From Thermococcaceae archaeon (GTDB taxonomy: Archaea > Methanobacteriota_B > Thermococci > Thermococcales > Thermococcaceae), in assembly GCA_026986455.1 (NCBI GenBank), contig JALSON010000025.1:1-5374 (forward strand): a DNA stretch of 5,374 nt, written 5' to 3'. Shown here one piece after another: positions 1 to 4,949 of the stretch (position 1 is its first letter; each line of letters starts with the position of its first letter). Both the position numbers and the translations under genes were made by a program. The notes under the pieces were generated by a model. That model searched no databases. It was not told the origin of the DNA and saw only the letters and a program-made list of their open reading frames with translations.

Positions 1-1238
1 CCGAGAAGTTAACCAGAGAGTTCTTTGACTACCTGTTCCTGGAGGAGTTCAGCGAGGAGAAGGAGAGAGAGCTGGCCGAGAAGACCGGAATCCCGGCGGA
101 GACAATCCACGAGATGAAGGAGGAGTTCGAGTACTGGTACCCGCTCGACTGGCGCTGCTCGGCGAAAGACCTTATCCCGAACCACCTGACGTTCTTCATC
201 TTCAACCACACGGCGATTTTCAGGAAGGAGCACTGGCCGAGGGGCATCGCCGTCAACGGCTTCGGAACGCTCGAAGGAACGAAGATGAGCAAGAGCAAGG
301 GCAACGTGCTGAACTTCATCGATGCCATCGAGGAGAACGGTGCAGATGTGGTGAGGCTCTACATAATGGGCCTGGCTGAGCACGACAGCGACTTCGACTG
401 GCGCAGGAAGGAGGTGGGTAAGCTCCGCAGGCAGGTCGAAAGGTTCTACGAGCTGATAAGTGAGTTCGCGGGCTATGAGGCTAAAGAGGGCGTCGAGCTG
501 AAGGACATCGATAAGTGGATGCTACACAGACTGAACAAGACCATCGAGGGAGCCACCAAGGCCCTCGAAGAGTTCAGGACGAGGACTGCCGTGCAGTGGG
601 CGTTTTACAGCGTCCTCAATGACCTGCGCTGGTACATGAGGAGGACCGAGAGGAGGGACGACGAGGCGAAGCGCTTTGTATTGAGAAAGCTCGCCGAGGT
701 CTGGGTAAGGCTGATGGCTCCATTCACCCCGCATATCAGCGAGGAGCTCTGGGAGAAGCTGGGCGGAGAGGGCTTCGTCAGCCTGGCGAAGTGGCCGGAG
801 CCCGTTCCGGAGTGGTGGAACGAAACCATCGAGGCCGAGGAGGAGTTCGTAAAAAGCTTAATCGAGGACATCAAGGAGATAATCCGCGTGGCAAAGATAG
901 AGGACGCCAAGAGGGTCTACGTCTACACCGCCCCGGAGTGGAAGTGGAAGGTTGTCGAGGTCGTCGCCGAGAAGAGGGGCTTCAAGTCGGCTATGGCAGA
1001 GCTCATGAAGGACCCGGAGATGAGGAAGCACGGCAAGGAGATAAGCAAGCTGATACAGAAGCTCATCAAGGACCGGGCCTTCGAAGTCAAGCGCATAGAC
1101 GAGGAGAAAGCCCTTAGAGAGGCAAAGGACTTCATAGAGAAAGAACTTGGCATCGAGATGATCATCAACCCGAGCGAAGATAAAGGAGGGAAGAAGAAAC
1201 AGGCGATGCCGCTGAAGCCGGCGGTGTTTGTGGAGTGA
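1..1238 (+). CDS. leuS: Leucyl-tRNA synthetase, archaeal type, C-terminal part (5' end outside window)
   Basis: Charges tRNA-Leu with leucine in the cytoplasm using ATP. The reading frame is open from base 3 and runs to TGA at 1236-1238, giving 411 visible residues; archaeal LeuRS is usually about 950-970 residues, so more than half lies to the left. The class I signature KMSKS is at 282-296 (visible residues 94-98) in the context GTKMSKSKGNV. Next come the helical anticodon-binding domain (about residues 168-280, including DKWMLHRLN and APFTPHISEELW) and a charged C-terminal domain ending in MPLKPAVFVE. In archaeal LeuRS this end contacts the long variable arm of tRNA-Leu (family knowledge). 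The segment before the first internal ATG at 114 reads as continuous LeuRS, so that ATG is not a start. Codons are GC-rich, unlike the minus-strand genes that follow. It converges on the next gene with a gap of 14 bases. Confidence 0.97.
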   Translation, partial: EKLTREFFDYLFLEEFSEEKERELAEKTGIPAETIHEMKEEFEYWYPLDWRCSAKDLIPNHLTFFIFNHTAIFRKEHWPRGIAVNGFGTLEGTKMSKSKGNVLNFIDAIEENGADVVRLYIMGLAEHDSDFDWRRKEVGKLRRQVERFYELISEFAGYEAKEGVELKDIDKWMLHRLNKTIEGATKALEEFRTRTAVQWAFYSVLNDLRWYMRRTERRDDEAKRFVLRKLAEVWVRLMAPFTPHISEELWEKLGGEGFVSLAKWPEPVPEWWNETIEAEEEFVKSLIEDIKEIIRVAKIEDAKRVYVYTAPEWKWKVVEVVAEKRGFKSAMAELMKDPEMRKHGKEISKLIQKLIKDRAFEVKRIDEEKALREAKDFIEKELGIEMIINPSEDKGGKKKQAMPLKPAVFVE

Positions 1239-1252
1239 GAAGTCTCCTCCGC

Positions 1253-1268
1253 CTATTTCTCTTTTATC
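1253..1268 (+). terminator. Possible T-rich terminator of leuS
   Basis: A pyrimidine/T-rich stretch (TATTTCTCTTTTATCC) begins 15 bases after the leuS stop. Archaeal RNA polymerase commonly ends transcription at such T tracts. It overlaps the last codons of the convergent minus-strand gene. The T run is short, so support is modest. Confidence 0.3.
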
Positions 1269-1810
1269 CCTGGAAGTAGCAACCTGCATTGCTCCTGAAG
1301 CTCTCTATTGGCGTTGAGGAGCTCTTTACTTGGATAATCACCGCTATCAAGCCATTCGCTTGCAAAACTCTGAATCATTTGAAGACCTTCTTCAACGGCA
1401 GATACATTGACTTCTCCTTCGAGAGCGGCCGCGCGAGAGGCTTCAACGAAATTGATGCATGGAGATGTATCCGTGAGGTTTGTTATCTCTTCGTCAGTCG
1501 GCCTTCTACCGGGATAGAGATATATAGCCGCCTCCGACAGCTGGGTGGACAACCGGCTAAGATCCCCCTCCAATTCCATCATGGAAAGGTTAAACACTCC
1601 AGGAGAGTTAGTTTTAAGGGCATTCAAGGAACTCCCCGAATGGAATTCCATGTCACGAAGTTCCATGAACGTCTTTTCCCTCATACACGAGATTTCAGCG
1701 TGATTCCGCACGTTTATGATTCGCTGTGTGGAGTAATGACTCTCAAGAGCCAGTCCAGACAGGAATCCAGCCGCGTAGAGCACGATCAGGAGTATCCATA
1801 GCTTTTTCAT
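1253..1810 (-). CDS. Small membrane-anchored extracellular protein, unknown function
   Basis: I do not recognise this 185-residue protein. The ATG at 1810 is chosen because an ideal Shine-Dalgarno GGAGGTGA lies four bases upstream; an in-frame TTG at 1834 has no such support. The N-terminus is a short Lys-containing tip followed by one hydrophobic helix (about residues 4-22, WILLIVLYAAGFLSGLAL). This predicts a signal anchor or uncleaved signal peptide with the rest outside the membrane. The remainder is acidic and mostly helical in character, with three cysteines (42, 118, 175) and three NxS/T sequons (74-76, 111-113, 135-137), as expected of an exported, possibly glycosylated archaeal protein. 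It follows the secreted-protein gene by 41 bases on the same strand, so the two are probably cotranscribed; a T/A-rich stretch in the gap (about 1832-1850) could also be a weak internal promoter. A plus-strand ORF over the same bases lacks these features. Confidence 0.8.
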   Translation of the reverse strand: MKKLWILLIVLYAAGFLSGLALESHYSTQRIINVRNHAEISCMREKTFMELRDMEFHSGSSLNALKTNSPGVFNLSMMELEGDLSRLSTQLSEAAIYLYPGRRPTDEEITNLTDTSPCINFVEASRAAALEGEVNVSAVEEGLQMIQSFASEWLDSGDYPSKELLNANRELQEQCRLLLPGIKEK

Positions 1811-1814
1811 TGTA

Positions 1815-1822
1815 TCACCTCC
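1815..1822 (-). promoter_or_regulatory. Ribosome binding site fixing the start at 1810
   Basis: The minus strand reads GGAGGTGA, then TACA, then ATG. This is a full match to the archaeal anti-Shine-Dalgarno core at normal spacing, and it decides the start against the upstream TTG. Confidence 0.85.
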
Positions 1823-1851
1823 CCGAAGTACCAATAAATAATTAAAAGGAG

Positions 1852-2307
1852 TTATGGATTGAAAACAGAAAGAGACACACTGTCCTGCAAAAGACCCACC
1901 TGTTTGAATCCTCCGCTTTGGGTGACTGATATCCTGTAATATACCGGGGCTTTGAAATACACTCTAATCGCCCCTAAACCGCTACTCCCAGCACGCTGTA
2001 CGTATACATCCCCACCCAGCCACTGAGACTTTGAAGATATCCTGATGTTCCTATAGGCCGCATGAAGCACGTTTGGTGGATGAGCCGGTGGAAACTTATC
2101 ATACAGCACCTTAGGCTCTGTACTTGTGAAGAGAGACACGGCATTTATTGGATTTATCCCAGAGCCGTCAAAGGGAGCGGTTAGAATGTCCCATCCCAAT
2201 CCTATTTTATCAAGGGACGGGACCACATCTCCAACATAATCAAAGAAGATTTTTTGAATTTCTAAGGATAGGGAACTGGCATGTGGTACAACTATTCCCA
2301 CCTCCAC
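1852..2307 (-). CDS. C-terminal frame of the broken secreted-protein gene
   Basis: This is the continuation of the secreted protein in the -1 frame. Its first possible start codon is a GTG at 2307, which has no Shine-Dalgarno, and coding-like sequence (KIYPLFVGDDGTSL) continues upstream of it. It is therefore not a convincing independent gene. The 151 residues lack cysteine, are rich in Val, Ser, Gly and aromatics, and include strand-like segments such as GGDYDV-type turns being absent but WLGGDVYVQRAG and IRVYFKAPVYYRISV present, consistent with an extracellular beta-rich domain. No transmembrane helix or cell-wall anchor is visible at the C-terminus, so the protein would be released or held by a partner. 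Confidence 0.5.
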   Translation of the reverse strand: MEVGIVVPHASSLSLEIQKIFFDYVGDVVPSLDKIGLGWDILTAPFDGSGINPINAVSLFTSTEPKVLYDKFPPAHPPNVLHAAYRNIRISSKSQWLGGDVYVQRAGSSGLGAIRVYFKAPVYYRISVTQSGGFKQVGLLQDSVSLSVFNP

Positions 2308-2315
2308 AGGTTCGG

Positions 2316-3134
2316 TTAAAGATGTCCCATCATCCCCAACAAAGAGGGGGTAAATTTTGAGTGTTTTTGCCCATTGGAGATCTCTCCCTCATCCAAAATC
2401 CTGATATCAAAGCCGTACATCCCATTATCGTACAAAACATCAGGACCGTGAAGCTCCAATGCCACGTCTATGTAAAGGGTACTCTTAAAAATCCACCATC
2501 CCACGGTGTATATGTATTCAAAAGTCTTCTGTGAGGTTGATGTTTCTGGAGCTGACATAGTTCCCACGCGATCCGGATGCAGTGATATCGGTGGTACTGG
2601 TATCTCTCTCTTCTCAACATGTGGTGTGAATATCATCCAAAGCCACTCCTTGTCCGAGACTGAGGAAGTTGACACTTGCGCACAATTAAGCGCATTAATA
2701 AGCTCTCTGGAGATACCCTTTAGGGCCACCAAGCCACCATTTGAATCCCTAGCAAAAAGCCAGACGGTACCATTGGCGTAAACAACCAATTCCAAAACGT
2801 TTAATCTCCCTGCTCTACTGCTTGCCGGAAACATGGCATATCCATCGAAATCCGTGGATTTAATCACATTATACCTCCAAAAAATCGGAACTCTCCTGCC
2901 ATTGTATGCTATCCATCCATATAACCTATGGTTGTTTAGATCGAATTCAAGTTTTCCTGATGCTCCATAAGTAACACCATTTCCGTTTTTAGGTGTGGGG
3001 TCATAGACTCCATTCAAAGCTACATGCCCCAGTTTCCCGGAGGGGAGGTTTGAGAGGCCTGCACTTGCACTCCCAGCAGTCACTCCAACCATCAGCAGTC
3101 CTAACAGGACTGCAAACAACGGCTTCCACTTCAC
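2316..3134 (-). CDS. N-terminal frame of the broken secreted-protein gene, with signal peptide
   Basis: This frame would give 272 residues if read alone. The GTG at 3134 is chosen as start because GGAGGTGA (3140-3147) lies five bases upstream and the product then begins MKWKPLFAVLLGLLMVG. An in-frame ATG at 3149 sits immediately upstream of that Shine-Dalgarno and has none of its own. The peptide has a basic tip, a hydrophobic core at about residues 5-20 and an AXA site (ASA at 23-25) before GLSN. There is no cysteine at the cleavage point, so it is not a lipoprotein. The mature part has one cysteine, one NGT sequon and aromatic strand-like segments such as RLYGWIAYNG, VPIFWRY and VGWWIFKSTLYI. 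After about residue 257 the frame runs through GMMGHL to a TAA, a tail that looks out of frame. Confidence 0.7.
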   Translation of the reverse strand: MKWKPLFAVLLGLLMVGVTAGSASAGLSNLPSGKLGHVALNGVYDPTPKNGNGVTYGASGKLEFDLNNHRLYGWIAYNGRRVPIFWRYNVIKSTDFDGYAMFPASSRAGRLNVLELVVYANGTVWLFARDSNGGLVALKGISRELINALNCAQVSTSSVSDKEWLWMIFTPHVEKREIPVPPISLHPDRVGTMSAPETSTSQKTFEYIYTVGWWIFKSTLYIDVALELHGPDVLYDNGMYGFDIRILDEGEISNGQKHSKFTPSLLGMMGHL

Positions 3135-3139
3135 ATGGT

Positions 3140-3147
3140 TCACCTCC
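3140..3147 (-). promoter_or_regulatory. Ribosome binding site fixing the GTG start at 3134
   Basis: The minus strand reads GGAGGTGA, then ACCAT, then GTG. The same octamer precedes the downstream anchored-protein gene. It supports the GTG over the ATG at 3149, which abuts the octamer on its upstream side. Confidence 0.75.
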
Positions 3148-3158
3148 ATGAGGTTGTC

Positions 3159-3176
3159 TGCACTCAATACTGTGCA
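3159..3176. repeat. Inverted repeat near the predicted start of transcription
   Basis: TGCAC (3159-3163) and GTGCA (3172-3176) are perfect 5-bp inverted arms around an 8-base spacer. They overlap the expected transcription start of the secreted-protein gene, about 25 bases from its TATA box. This could be an operator or a leader hairpin; arms this short could also occur by chance. Confidence 0.4.
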
Positions 3177-3183
3177 ACTTTGC

Positions 3184-3200
3184 TTTATAAATTTTTCCTA
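3184..3200 (-). promoter_or_regulatory. BRE/TATA promoter of the secreted-protein gene
   Basis: On the minus strand, TAGGAAAAA is followed at once by TTTATAAA (3191-3184), a strong match to a purine-rich BRE plus archaeal TATA box. Transcription should start about 25 bases downstream, near 3163, leaving a leader of roughly 28 bases that contains the GGAGGTGA before the GTG at 3134. It probably drives both minus-strand genes down to 1253. Confidence 0.65.
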
Positions 3201-3299
3201 TTATTTATTGTAACTATTCTTCCTTTTTTTTTGAGTATAAATTTATTCCAACATAAGTTTAACACTTAGAACCGTTCAAAAGAAGCCCGAGTAAAAGAG

Positions 3300-3323
3300 T
3301 TGCATGACGATGCAATCATGCAA
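3300..3323. repeat. 8-bp perfect inverted repeat with extra ATGCAAT copy
   Basis: TTGCATGA (3300-3307) and TCATGCAA (3316-3323) are perfect inverted arms separated by the 8 bases CGATGCAA. The spacer itself carries another ATGCAA, so ATGCAAT occurs twice in direct order (3310-3316 and 3318-3324) and once inverted. It lies mid-way between two divergent genes, more than 100 bases from either start. A binding site for a dimeric regulator is possible. Confidence 0.55.
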
Positions 3324-3421
3324 TATGTAACTAAGATGATGACTCACCAGCGTCAGAGGCCACAATAAGAAGAATTTCAACCCTGCCATCAGTTCTCCCC
3401 CATCTTATAAATCTTTTTCTC

Positions 3422-3438
3422 CAAAAAAGCTTTAAAGA
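3422..3438 (+). promoter_or_regulatory. Probable BRE/TATA promoter of the methyltransferase gene
   Basis: An A-rich BRE-like stretch (AAAAAAGC) precedes TTTAAAGA at 3431-3438. Standard spacing puts the transcript start near 3460, so the mRNA would be almost leaderless, which fits the absence of a Shine-Dalgarno. A stronger-looking TATA box at 3404-3412 has a poor BRE on this strand and would give a leader of about 35 bases. Confidence 0.4.
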
Positions 3439-3468
3439 GAACGTTTTTAACATTTTTCGGTGTTTTTC

Positions 3469-4272
3469 ATGCCTGCTGGAGAGGAAAGGTTTAAGAGAGA
3501 AATCCTTTCAAGAATTCCGCTTCGAAACGAGCCGCCTTTACCACCAGATTGGTTGCATGTGGAAATGCTCGAACGCTTCCGCGTCCTTCGGTTCGCATCC
3601 GTTAAAGGGGGCATGAACGTGCTTGAGGTGGGTTGTGGTGCACATGCCCTAACAACTGTTCCTTTAGCCTATTTAGTTGGAGAAACCGGTCGCGTTGTTG
3701 CCGTTGAGCTGAGCAGGTGGCGCTTCTTTGAGGAGGTAACCACTGCCGCAGGGTTAAAACACAGGATAATCCCGCTCAAAACCGATGCGAGAGAGCTTCC
3801 CTTTCCCTTTAAAGCCTTCGATTTGGCAGTCCTCGTCCACGGCGTAAGGAGCCTGAAAAATGGGGAAACCATCGTTAAGGTCTTCTCCGAGCTGCTCCGC
3901 GTTTCGGAAAGGGTTTTCATAGCTGAGAGCCTTCCCATAGCGAACAACGAGCGCCAGAAAGCCCACCTTGGGCTCTACAACCTGCGCGAGGAAATCTTTG
4001 AAGCCCTCTTTGGGAGAAAGGACGACCTGCACTATTTCCCGCTGGAAAAGCTGGGAGAGCTCGTGGAGAATGCCGGGGGACATGTCATCAAAAGCGGAAC
4101 CTTCGAGCCGGCTCTACCGCACTACCTCGCATACATCCCGAGGGAGTACGTTGCGCAGATAAAGGATGAAAAAAAACGTGCCGAACTCCTAGAACAGTGG
4201 GATAAAGCATATGAAAGGTGGAAGAGAGGAGCAGAGCATCCGCCGGTGGGTTGGCTGGTGACAGGAAGTTAA
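3469..4272 (+). CDS. Class I SAM-dependent methyltransferase, substrate unknown
   Basis: A 267-residue cytoplasmic protein with a Rossmann-type methyltransferase core. Motif I is VLEVGCGAH (residues 51-59), the SAM-binding glycine loop. The acidic end of strand 2 is VVAVELS (E80), which normally holds the ribose hydroxyls. TDARELPF (D106) matches the adenine-side acidic position, and FDLAVLVHGV (from about residue 117) is the strand 4 motif. This is the UbiE/Methyltransf_11-like pattern. The C-terminal third is helical and charged, ending HPPVGWLVTGS, and gives no clue to substrate. The ATG at 3469 is used; an in-frame GTG at 3460 is an alternative adding three residues. Neither has a Shine-Dalgarno, and the likely promoter would make the message nearly leaderless. 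It is transcribed alone, divergent from the secreted-protein gene and convergent with the Lrp-type regulator 40 bases away. Confidence 0.87.
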   Translation: MPAGEERFKREILSRIPLRNEPPLPPDWLHVEMLERFRVLRFASVKGGMNVLEVGCGAHALTTVPLAYLVGETGRVVAVELSRWRFFEEVTTAAGLKHRIIPLKTDARELPFPFKAFDLAVLVHGVRSLKNGETIVKVFSELLRVSERVFIAESLPIANNERQKAHLGLYNLREEIFEALFGRKDDLHYFPLEKLGELVENAGGHVIKSGTFEPALPHYLAYIPREYVAQIKDEKKRAELLEQWDKAYERWKRGAEHPPVGWLVTGS

Positions 4273-4273
4273 A

Positions 4274-4310
4274 GCTACAAAAACTAAAAACTTAGAAAAA
4301 CCAAAACTGA
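4274..4310 (-). terminator. T-rich terminator of the Lrp-type regulator gene
   Basis: Just past the TGA at 4313 the minus strand carries several T runs in a row, including TTTTGG, TTTTTC, GTTTTTAG and TTTTTG. This is a typical archaeal intrinsic termination region, placed in the 40-base convergent gap with the methyltransferase gene. Confidence 0.6.
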
Positions 4311-4312
4311 AA

Positions 4313-4828
4313 TCAAAACTTTATTTTGAATGATTTGTACCACGCTTTAGGACTGCCAATTGCGGGATAAACCATATAGCGCTCAACGGCATTATTATTC
4401 CTCAGGAACTTGTCTATGTGGTATCTTAGTTTTTCGTTGTTACTTTCAAGGAATCTGAGAAGAACATCATAATCCCCTCCGAGATACTCAGTTACCTCAT
4501 ATATCCTCGGATTGTTAATGGCTTTTGTAAGAAACTCATTTATCTCCTCCACCTTTACGTGCTGGTTTAGCTTTACCATCACATCAGCATACGCAACGTC
4601 TGCAGCCCTCAGCAGCAAAAGTCCGATAATCTGCAGGTAACCCTTTTCCTGAAGCCTGAGCCTGCGGCGTCGGACAGTTGTTATTGATACACCAATTCTC
4701 TTTGCTATCTCGGTGTCGCTCATTCTGCCGTTCTCTCTCAGTGCCTGATATATTCTAAGGTCAATATCATCCAGTTTGTTCTTGAATACGCTTTTCAGCA
4801 CCAGAATTTCCTCATCCTCTATCTCCAT
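4313..4828 (-). CDS. Lrp/AsnC-family transcriptional regulator
   Basis: A 171-residue DNA-binding regulator. After an acidic extension of about 18 residues comes the AsnC-type helix-turn-helix (about residues 19-63). It includes LDDIDLRIYQAL, the first helix SDTEIAKRIG (37-46) and a strikingly basic recognition helix ITTVRRRRLRLQEKG (49-63). The RAM ligand-binding/dimerisation domain follows (about 75-165), with GGDYDVLL (117-124) at the position of the family's usual TGxYD loop. Family members form dimers to octamers and sense amino acids or related metabolites. The ATG at 4828 is preferred because GGAGGG lies seven bases upstream; an ATG at 4843 would add five residues and would need leaderless initiation. 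It lies downstream of the NCS1-type permease on the same strand but has its own promoter inside a perfect inverted repeat, which suggests autoregulation. Ligand and targets cannot be told from sequence. Confidence 0.93.
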   Translation of the reverse strand: MEIEDEEILVLKSVFKNKLDDIDLRIYQALRENGRMSDTEIAKRIGVSITTVRRRRLRLQEKGYLQIIGLLLLRAADVAYADVMVKLNQHVKVEEINEFLTKAINNPRIYEVTEYLGGDYDVLLRFLESNNEKLRYHIDKFLRNNNAVERYMVYPAIGSPKAWYKSFKIKF

Positions 4829-4835
4829 TATATGG

Positions 4836-4841
4836 CCCTCC
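4836..4841 (-). promoter_or_regulatory. Ribosome binding site favouring the start at 4828
   Basis: The minus strand reads GGAGGG, then seven bases, then ATG (4828). It overlaps the first bases of the alternative ATG at 4843, which has no Shine-Dalgarno of its own. Confidence 0.6.
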
Positions 4842-4864
4842 ATGTGGATGATTTTGTCGCTATA

Positions 4865-4890
4865 CTAAAATAAATTTTTCGCGATTTTAG
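4865..4890. repeat. Perfect 7-bp inverted repeat enclosing the regulator's promoter
   Basis: CTAAAAT (4865-4871) and ATTTTAG (4884-4890) are perfect inverted arms separated by 12 bases. One arm overlaps the TATA box and the other lies just upstream of the BRE. A dimeric Lrp-type protein bound here would block TBP and TFB, so this is a plausible autoregulatory operator. Confidence 0.5.
4867..4881 (-). promoter_or_regulatory. BRE/TATA promoter of the Lrp-type regulator gene
   Basis: The minus strand reads CGAAAAA (BRE-like, 4881-4875) followed by TTTATTTT (TATA-like, 4874-4867). The start of transcription is expected near 4846, giving a leader of about 18 bases to the ATG at 4828 that includes its GGAGGG. 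Confidence 0.5.
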
Positions 4891-4917
4891 AACCTGAAAT
4901 CAATTTTCACCATAAAG

Positions 4918-4945
4918 GAATACAAAAGATAAAAGACCAAAAAGG
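4918..4945 (-). terminator. T-rich terminator after the permease gene
   Basis: Immediately after the permease stop the minus strand reads CCTTTTTGGTCTTTTATC, followed by TTTTG and further T runs. This likely separates the permease transcript from the regulator gene, which has its own promoter at 4867-4881. Confidence 0.5.
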
Positions 4946-4949
4946 AGAC

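Larger units (their letters stand above)
1852..3134 (-). pseudogene. Secreted protein of unknown function, full-length gene broken by one frameshift
   Basis: Two adjacent minus-strand frames read as one protein when one base is added (equivalent to a -1 shift). The result would be about 427 residues from the GTG at 3134 to TAA at 1852. The joint must lie between 2389-2391 (a TGA in the downstream frame) and the upstream frame's stop at 2316. The smoothest repair is in the A5 run (T5 on the plus strand, 2364-2368), giving SNGQKTLKIYPLFVGDDG. A repair in the C5 run (G5 on the plus strand, 2346-2350) gives HSKFTPLFVGDDG. Residues 1-25 form a Sec signal peptide; the rest is rich in aromatic and beta-branched residues, suggesting an extracellular beta-rich fold. 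No family was recognised. It could be a true pseudogene, a sequencing error in a homopolymer, or a slippage-expressed gene; the sequence alone cannot decide. It heads the probable unit with the anchored protein downstream. Confidence 0.75.
3135..3468. other. AT-rich divergent intergenic region
   Basis: This 334-base stretch lies between the divergent secreted-protein and methyltransferase genes. It holds a BRE/TATA promoter for the minus gene (3184-3200), a candidate promoter for the plus gene (3422-3438) and a second TATA-like box CTTATAAAT at 3404-3412. It also has two inverted repeats (3159-3176, 3300-3323) and a T9 tract at 3224-3232. One small minus-strand ORF (3276-3389, 37 codons, hydrophobic) has a GGGGGAG five bases before its ATG; it is treated as a candidate only. 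No tRNA or CRISPR repeat was seen. Confidence 0.8.

Noticed and set aside
605..1289. Several minus-strand ORFs across leuS
   Set aside because: They are antisense shadows of a GC-rich, well-recognised gene and show no start signals of their own.
1289..1801. A 170-codon plus-strand ORF opposite the anchored-protein gene
   Set aside because: It has no ribosome binding site, and the minus-strand frame over the same bases has a perfect GGAGGTGA, a membrane anchor and normal composition. The plus frame is a shadow.
1852..2307. C-terminal frame as an independent gene starting at GTG 2307
   Set aside because: There is no Shine-Dalgarno or promoter before it, and the coding-like frame continues upstream into the end of the signal-peptide protein.
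3224..3232. T9 tract as a plus-strand terminator
   Set aside because: No plus-strand gene or promoter lies upstream to be terminated. It is more likely part of the AT-rich promoter region, though termination of an unknown short RNA is not excluded.
3331..3360. Possible C/D box guide RNA (ATGATGA at 3336-3342 matches box C)
   Set aside because: No CTGA box D follows on this strand at guide spacing and no C'/D' pair is present; the CTGA on the opposite strand lacks a matching box C.
3754..4083. Minus-strand ORFs inside the methyltransferase gene
   Set aside because: They are antisense to a frame with clear SAM-binding motifs and have no ribosome binding sites or recognisable features.
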